Below the pieces are notes generated by a model that was not told where the DNA came from, searched no databases, and saw nothing but the letters and a program-made list of their open reading frames with translations. From the NCBI GenBank assembly GCA_013695575.1, contig JACDAF010000223.1, positions 1 to 10,146 on the forward strand: a DNA stretch of 10,146 nucleotides, given 5' to 3'. Each line of letters starts with the position of its first letter. Within the stretch, counting starts at the first letter, position 1. A program made the position numbers and the translations under genes. Shown here piece by piece: positions 6,679 through 10,146 of this stretch. Source of the DNA: Chloroflexota bacterium (GTDB lineage Bacteria; Chloroflexota; Limnocylindria; P2-11E).

Positions 6679-7074
6679 CTAGCGCTTCGTGAACTGCGGC
6701 GCCTTGCGCGCGCGCTTGAGGCCCGGCTTCTTCCGCTCCTTGGCGCGCGGGTCGCGTGTCAGGAGCCCCGCCGGACGGAGCGTGCCGCGATGCGTCGCGT
6801 CGGCCTGCAAGAGCGCGCGGGAGATGCCATGCGAGATCGCGCCGGCCTGCCCGGAGTCGCCACCGCCCTCCACCTTGACCATGGCGTTGAAGCGGCGCGC
6901 GGTGTTCGTCACGCGGAAGGGCTGCGAGGCGATCTCCGCGAGGCCCTCCCGGCCGAAGTACTCGTCGAGGGGCTTGCCGTTCACGATGACGGCGCCGTCA
7001 CCGGGCACGAGCCGCACCCGCGCGATGCTCGTCTTTCGACGGCCGGTGCCCTGAAAGAATGGTGTGGTCTTCAT
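6679..7074 (-). CDS. rpsI: 30S ribosomal protein S9
   Basis: S9 sits in the head of the small subunit, and its C-terminal tail reaches toward the P-site tRNA. The 131-residue product has the family motifs: G-T-G-R-R-K-T-S-I-A-R-V (9-20), V-N-G-K-P-L-D-E-Y-F (31-40), the glycine-rich G-G-G-D-S-G-Q-A-G-A-I (70-80) and the basic end R-K-A-P-Q-F-T-K-R (123-131) with the conserved terminal Lys-Arg. The length is normal. The start is ATG at 7074, 16 bases after rplM; only weak purine runs precede it, so coupling to rplM is likely. It is the last ribosomal protein gene of the block. The next gene starts 22 bases downstream with no terminator-like hairpin plus T-run between them, so transcription probably continues. 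Confidence 0.98.
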   Translation of the reverse strand: MKTTPFFQGTGRRKTSIARVRLVPGDGAVIVNGKPLDEYFGREGLAEIASQPFRVTNTARRFNAMVKVEGGGDSGQAGAISHGISRALLQADATHRGTLRPAGLLTRDPRAKERKKPGLKRARKAPQFTKR

Positions 7075-7090
7075 GACGCGTCGCTCGCTC

Positions 7091-7537
7091 TCACTTCTTC
7101 ACCTCCGTGAGCGCCTCGGGTCGCTGCGCCTGATGCGGGTGATCGGGACCCGCGTAGATGAAGAGCTTCCTGATCATCTGCTCGCCGAGCCGGTTGCGGG
7201 GCAGCATCCCGCGCACCGAGCGGCGCACGACCTCGGTGGGCCGCCGCTCGAGGAGCGCTTGCAGCGTCTCGCTGCGCAAGCCGCCCGGGTAGCCGGAGTG
7301 GCGCACGTACACCTTGTCCGTGAGCTTCTTGCCGGTGACGCGGATCTTGCCGGCGTTCACCACGACGACAGGATCGCCCGTGTCGAGGTGCGGCGTGAAC
7401 ATCGCCTTGTGCTTGCCGCGCAGGAGCGTGGCGATGCGCGTCGAGAGGCGGCCCAGCGTCATGCCGTCGGCGTCCACGACGCGCCAGCGTCGCTCGACCT
7501 CTCCGATCTTCGTGGCATGCGTCCTATTCGTCGTCAT
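7091..7537 (-). CDS. rplM: 50S ribosomal protein L13
   Basis: L13 binds 23S rRNA early in large-subunit assembly. The 148-residue product has the family layout. It begins with W-R-V-V-D-A-D-G-M-T-L-G-R-L (18-31), continues with the L-R-G-K segment around residues 39-42, then D-P-V-V-V-V-N-A-G-K-I (55-65), the segment Y-V-R-H-S-G-Y-P-G-G-L (76-86), and V-R-G-M-L-P-R-N-R-L-G (108-118). Its length is close to the usual 140-150. The ATG at 7537 lies inside the end of truA and has GGAG at 8-base spacing. The stop (TGA at 7091) is followed after 16 bases by rpsI, the near-universal partner of rplM. The truA-rplM-rpsI order is a common bacterial arrangement. Confidence 0.98.
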   Translation of the reverse strand: MTTNRTHATKIGEVERRWRVVDADGMTLGRLSTRIATLLRGKHKAMFTPHLDTGDPVVVVNAGKIRVTGKKLTDKVYVRHSGYPGGLRSETLQALLERRPTEVVRRSVRGMLPRNRLGEQMIRKLFIYAGPDHPHQAQRPEALTEVKK

Positions 7538-8294
7538 CGTCCTCGCTCCGCTGCTTCTGTCTCGTTCGCTCGCCGTACTCGACCGCTACCAGGCATAGCC
7601 CGCGTGCCGGTGCGCTCGGGCCCGCTTTCGCGCGGTCCCCGGACGCCACGATCCGCTCCAGCTCGGCCGCCGCGATCTTGCCGCGACCGATCCAGATCAT
7701 CGTCCCGACGATCGCGCGGACCATTCCCCGAAGGAACGCGTCCGCGGTGATCTCGAGCGTGTGCACGTCGCCCTCGCGCGACCAGCGCGCCCGCCGCACC
7801 TCGCGCACACCACCCTCGCCACTGGCGAAGGCGCTGAAGTCGCGACGCCCGATGAGCGCCCCGGCCGCGACGGACATCGCGTCCGCGTCGAGCGGTCCCG
7901 GCAGCAGGTGCTCCCGGTGTCGCTCGAGCGGCTCGCGCTGCGGCGCGCAGCGGATCCGGTATTCATATGTGCGTCCCGTTGCCGAGAAGCGGGCGTGGAA
8001 CTCGTCCCCGACCTCTTCCAGCCGCGAGATCGCGATGTCCTCGGGAAGGAGGGCGTTGACCCCCCGCCCCAGTGCCGCCCCGTCCAGCCCGCCGGCCGTC
8101 CGGAAGCTGATCACCTGCCCTGTCGCGTGGACCCCCGCGTCGGTCCGCCCCGCGCCTGCGATCCTCACAGGCTCGCCGCAGATCTCCGCGAGCGCGCGTT
8201 CGATCTCGCCTTGCACCGTCAGCGCGCTCGGCTGGATCTGGAACCCGGCGTACCGGGTGCCGTCATAGCCGACCGTCGCCTTGAGGTTACGCGT
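7524..8294 (-). CDS. truA: tRNA pseudouridine(38-40) synthase TruA, apparent ACG start
   Basis: TruA converts uridines 38-40 of the tRNA anticodon arm to pseudouridine. The catalytic motif G-A-G-R-T-D-A-G-V-H is present; its Asp is residue 52 when counted from the ACG. The conserved N-terminus R-N-L-K-A-T-V-G-Y-D-G-T-R-Y-A-G-F-Q is encoded from 8291 leftward, so the protein must start at or before it. The first in-frame NTG codon is GTG at 8216, which would remove 26 residues including the YDGTRYAGF motif. No in-frame NTG exists upstream throughout rplQ, because that would need a Cys or Trp codon in rplQ and there are none. The codon where Met is expected is ACG (8292-8294), overlapping the rplQ TAA by one base. 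From ACG the product is 256 residues, a normal TruA length. The stop, TAG at 7524-7526, overlaps rplM by 14 bases. The function is secure; the start codon is not. Confidence 0.9.
   Translation of the reverse strand, partial: TRNLKATVGYDGTRYAGFQIQPSALTVQGEIERALAEICGEPVRIAGAGRTDAGVHATGQVISFRTAGGLDGAALGRGVNALLPEDIAISRLEEVGDEFHARFSATGRTYEYRIRCAPQREPLERHREHLLPGPLDADAMSVAAGALIGRRDFSAFASGEGGVREVRRARWSREGDVHTLEITADAFLRGMVRAIVGTMIWIGRGKIAAAELERIVASGDRAKAGPSAPARGLCLVAVEYGERTRQKQRSEDDDDE
7546..7549 (-). promoter_or_regulatory. Shine-Dalgarno site of rplM inside truA
   Basis: GGAG on the minus strand, followed by CGAGGACG, places the core 8 bases before the ATG of rplM at 7537. It lies within the truA coding region, consistent with the 14-base overlap of the two genes. 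A second purine run, GAGG, is only 3 bases from the start and is less likely to be used. Confidence 0.55.
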
Positions 8295-8827
8295 TAGGCC
8301 GTGCCTGCCGTGCTCTTCCTGCGAGTGGTCTTCTTCGTCGCCGGGGCCGCGCCTCTCCCACCCCGGTCGGTGGTCTCGGCCGCGTCCGCCTTCGCGCGAC
8401 GCGGGATGCGCAGCCTGCGTCGCGGCCTGGCCTCCTCGGCGGCCGCGGCGTCCGCCGCGGCGGTCTCGTCAGCGCCCGGCATGAGCTCGATGAGCATCAC
8501 CGGCGCGCTGTCGCCGACACGGCGTCCGAGGTGGGTGATGCGGGTGAAGCCGGACGTACGGTCCGGGTACCGCTGCGCCAGGTCAGCGAAGAGCTTCTCC
8601 ACGATCTCCGGCTCGTACAGGAACGCGGTCGCCCGTCGCCGCGCGGCGAGCGTCCCCTCCTTGCCCAGGCCGATCATCCGGTCGATGAAGCCGCGGATCT
8701 CCTTGGCCTTCGCCTCGGTGGTCTTCACGCGCTCGTACCGCAGCACCGACAGCGTCAGGTTGCGCATCATCGCCTTCCGGGGCGCTGCCGGCCGGCCGAA
8801 CTTGCGCTGATGTACCTGGTGGGGCAC
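8294..8827 (-). CDS. rplQ: 50S ribosomal protein L17 with long C-terminal tail
   Basis: L17 lies near the peptide exit tunnel of the large subunit. The first 116 residues are a standard L17: the basic N-terminus M-P-H-Q-V-H-Q-R-K-F-G-R, the segment around MMRNLTLSVLRYERVKTTEAKA (20-41) and the C-terminal strand G-D-S-A-P-V-M-L-I-E-L (105-115). The remaining 60 or so residues (117-177) form a low-complexity tail, first Ala/Glu/Asp-rich (to about 132) and then Arg/Lys/Thr/Gly-rich, and probably disordered. Typical bacterial L17 is about 115-130 residues, so the tail is an addition. The start is GTG, sharing one base with the rpoA TAG stop and preceded by GAGGAG at 8-base spacing. The stop is TAA, whose last A is the first base of the putative ACG start of truA. 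The sequence encodes no Cys or Trp. Confidence 0.96.
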   Translation of the reverse strand: MPHQVHQRKFGRPAAPRKAMMRNLTLSVLRYERVKTTEAKAKEIRGFIDRMIGLGKEGTLAARRRATAFLYEPEIVEKLFADLAQRYPDRTSGFTRITHLGRRVGDSAPVMLIELMPGADETAAADAAAAEEARPRRRLRIPRRAKADAAETTDRGGRGAAPATKKTTRRKSTAGTA

Positions 8828-9909
8828 TAGCCTCGCTCCTCGTCCTTCAGCGTGTCGATGGTCTCCAGCTCGTCGGCATCGGCGGACTCGTCCTGCTCGT
8901 CGGCCGCGAGGTCATCGAGCTCGAGGCCCTCGGCCAGGGTGCCGTTCTCGCTCCCGGCGGACTCGTCGACGGCCGGCGCCTCGATGAGCCCGCGCGCCAC
9001 GAGGCGCTCCTTGATCTCGTCGAGCGACTTCTTGCCGAAGTTGCGCATGCGCAGCAGCTCCTCGTCCGGGGTCTGCAGGAGCTGGCCCAGCTTGGTGATG
9101 CCGTGACGCTTCAGCGAGTTGAACGCGCGCTGCGGAAGATCCAGGTCGTCGATGAGCATGTCGGCGACCCCGGACGGCAGCGCCCCCGGCGCGGCGGCCA
9201 CCGGCGCGCTGAACGCCGGCTGCGCGCGGGTGAGGCCCTGGAACAGCGAGAACTGCTGCACGAGGATCTGCGCGCCCTGCGCGACGGCCTCGTCCGGCGG
9301 CGTCGTGCCGTCGGTCCACACCTCGATGATGAGACGGTCGTAGTCGGTCACCTGCCCGACGCGCGTGTTCTCGACGTGGAAGTTGACGCGCTTCACGGGT
9401 GAGAAGAGCGCATCGATCGGGATGACGCCGATCGGCAGGCCTTCGCGGCGATCGCCGGAGGTGAAGCCGCGGCCGGTCTCGACGGTGAGCTCCATCCACA
9501 GAGAGGCGTCCGGCTCGAGCATCGCGATGTGCTCCTCGGGATTCACCAGCTCGATGTCGCTCGTCGTCTGTATGTCGCCCGCGGTGACGTCACCCGGGCC
9601 GTCCTTCTCGAGCGTGAGCGTCACGGGCTCGCCGGCGAACGAGCGCAAGCGCAGGTTCTTCAGGTTGAGGACGATCTGGACGACGTCCTCCTTCACGCCC
9701 GGAACGGTCGAGAACTCGTGCGCCACGCCGCGGATGCGCGCGGCCGTGACCGCGGCGCCCGGCAGCGAGCTCAGGAGCACCCGCCGGAGCGAGTTGCCGA
9801 GGGTCGTGCCGTAGCCGGTGGACAGCGGCTCGCATACGAACTTGCCGTAGCGGTCATCGCCCTCGAGGCGCTCGATCTTCGGGTATTCCAGTTCGACTGA
9901 CATCGTCAT
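8827..9909 (-). CDS. rpoA: DNA-directed RNA polymerase subunit alpha
   Basis: This 360-residue alpha subunit dimerises to nucleate core RNA polymerase assembly, and its C-terminal domain contacts UP-element DNA and activators. The N-terminal domain (about 1-228) carries the typical GYGTTLGNSLRRVLLSSLPG segment (32-51) and the PGVKEDV motif (70-76). After a short Ala/Pro-rich linker, the helix-hairpin-helix C-terminal domain spans about 248-308. It includes R-A-F-N-S-L-K (261-267), where Arg261 aligns with the DNA-contacting Arg265 of E. coli, and N-F-G-K-K-S-L (290-296). The protein is longer than the usual 310-330 residues because of a C-terminal tail (311-360) in which 19 of 50 residues are Asp or Glu. 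ATG at 9909 is chosen because AGGAG lies 8 bases upstream. The TAG stop shares its G with the GTG start of rplQ (TAGTG), so the two genes are probably translationally coupled. Confidence 0.98.
   Translation of the reverse strand: MTMSVELEYPKIERLEGDDRYGKFVCEPLSTGYGTTLGNSLRRVLLSSLPGAAVTAARIRGVAHEFSTVPGVKEDVVQIVLNLKNLRLRSFAGEPVTLTLEKDGPGDVTAGDIQTTSDIELVNPEEHIAMLEPDASLWMELTVETGRGFTSGDRREGLPIGVIPIDALFSPVKRVNFHVENTRVGQVTDYDRLIIEVWTDGTTPPDEAVAQGAQILVQQFSLFQGLTRAQPAFSAPVAAAPGALPSGVADMLIDDLDLPQRAFNSLKRHGITKLGQLLQTPDEELLRMRNFGKKSLDEIKERLVARGLIEAPAVDESAGSENGTLAEGLELDDLAADEQDESADADELETIDTLKDEERG
8836..8841 (-). promoter_or_regulatory. Shine-Dalgarno site of rplQ inside the end of rpoA
   Basis: GAGGAG on the minus strand lies 8 bases before the GTG start of rplQ at 8827. 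The site is embedded in the last codons of rpoA (Glu-Glu-Arg). It supports the GTG start and the one-base stop/start overlap with rpoA. Confidence 0.7.
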
Positions 9910-9996
9910 GGGTATCTCTCCTCTAGTGGCCGCGGGTCACGCGGGTGTCCGCACACGTGTTTCCGCTCGGTGCGGCTCGCACTGCCGACTTCGTCA
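9910..9996 (-). other. rpsD-rpoA intergenic spacer, the longest gap in the window
   Basis: This 87-base spacer is the only gap above 40 bases. It holds the rpoA ribosome binding site at its rpoA-proximal end and an 8-base palindrome, ACACGTGT, at 9953-9960. I see no T-tract terminator and no convincing -35/-10 pair. rpsD and rpoA are therefore most likely cotranscribed, with the spacer serving as an untranslated linker. A promoter cannot be excluded by eye in DNA this rich in G+C. Confidence 0.5.
9918..9922 (-). promoter_or_regulatory. Shine-Dalgarno site of rpoA
   Basis: Read on the minus strand the sequence is AGAGGAGAGATACCC followed by ATG. The AGGAG core lies 8 bases before the ATG at 9909. 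A second in-frame ATG at 9903 would be 14 bases away, so this site selects the ATG at 9909. It is the strongest ribosome binding site in the window, and it belongs to the only gene preceded by a sizeable spacer. Confidence 0.8.
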
Positions 9997-10146
9997 TCAA
10001 CGCGAGTAGTGCTCAACGATGAGCTGCGTATCGACCTGCGCTTCGATCTGGCCACGCTCTGGCCGGCTGGTCACGGTCACGGTGAACGTCTCGGCGTCGA
10101 CCGCGAGCCAATTGGGCGTCGCCTGGGTCTTGGCCCAGCCGAGCGC
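9997..10146 (-). CDS. rpsD: 30S ribosomal protein S4, C-terminal part only
   Basis: This is the 3' end of rpsD; the gene runs off the right edge of the window. The last 49 residues and a TGA stop (9997-9999) are present, and I translated them by hand. They contain P-N-W-L-A-V-D, a run of Thr/Val, RPERGQIEAQVDTQLIVEHY, and a terminal S-R. The pattern P-x-W-L plus a hydrophobic stretch ending VE-x-YSR is the usual C-terminus of bacterial S4, after the S4 RNA-binding domain. S4 is a primary 16S rRNA binder that nucleates assembly of the small-subunit body. In many bacteria it also represses its own operon by binding mRNA, but nothing here shows whether that happens in this organism. The next gene, 87 bases downstream on the same strand, is rpoA, the normal neighbour. 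Identity is confident although the piece is short. Confidence 0.93.
   Translation of the reverse strand, partial: ALGWAKTQATPNWLAVDAETFTVTVTSRPERGQIEAQVDTQLIVEHYSR

Noticed and set aside
4812..6692. A long open frame of 626 codons on the plus strand opposite cdaA and the TPR-like gene
   Set aside because: It spans several well-identified minus-strand genes, has biased composition (Arg, Glu, Leu, Asp) and no recognisable domain. It is a compositional artefact.
7524..8216. GTG at 8216 as the true truA start (230-residue product)
   Set aside because: It removes the conserved N-terminal strand and the YDGTRYAGF motif, which are fully encoded just upstream and would otherwise be preserved for no reason.

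Overview
This window is one compact, G+C-rich (about 70 % by eye) bacterial gene cluster. All twelve recognisable genes lie on the minus strand, so transcription runs from the right edge to the left. Coding density is about 98 %. The longest gap is 87 bases, between rpsD and rpoA, and several junctions overlap by 1 to 14 bases. No transposons, CRISPR arrays, tRNA or rRNA genes, or foreign-looking islands are visible.

In transcription order the first block is the tail of a ribosomal/RNA-polymerase operon: rpsD (3' part only), rpoA, rplQ, truA, rplM, rpsI. This order is widely conserved in bacteria. The second block starts 22 bases after rpsI with a TPR-like helical-repeat gene of unknown function. 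It then continues through cdaA (c-di-AMP synthase), cdaR (YbbR-repeat regulator), glmM (phosphoglucosamine mutase), glmS (glucosamine-6-phosphate synthase) and acpS (holo-acyl-carrier-protein synthase). CdaA-CdaR-GlmM is a known functional module. Here GlmS follows directly, so both enzymes from fructose-6-P to glucosamine-1-P, the precursor of UDP-GlcNAc and peptidoglycan, sit beside the c-di-AMP synthase. The whole set is physically linked to translation genes.

The organism is probably a high-G+C, non-model bacterium. CdaA rather than DisA, and the tight run of truA-rplM-rpsI into cdaA-cdaR-glmM-glmS, suggest Chloroflexota or a related Terrabacteria lineage. This is an inference from context and amino-acid style, not a match to a known genome.

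The most notable point is the truA start. The conserved TruA N-terminus is fully encoded, but it has no in-frame NTG start codon. The expected ATG position, fused to the rplQ stop, reads ACG (TAACG where TAATG would be typical). Other points are a non-conserved AcpS N-terminal extension fixed by an ATGA overlap with glmS, long charged C-terminal tails on RpoA and L17, a Met in place of Thr in the GTRHR motif of CdaA, and the uncharacterised TPR-like gene between rpsI and cdaA. I see no clearly new multi-gene system; this is mostly core housekeeping DNA with some unusual details.
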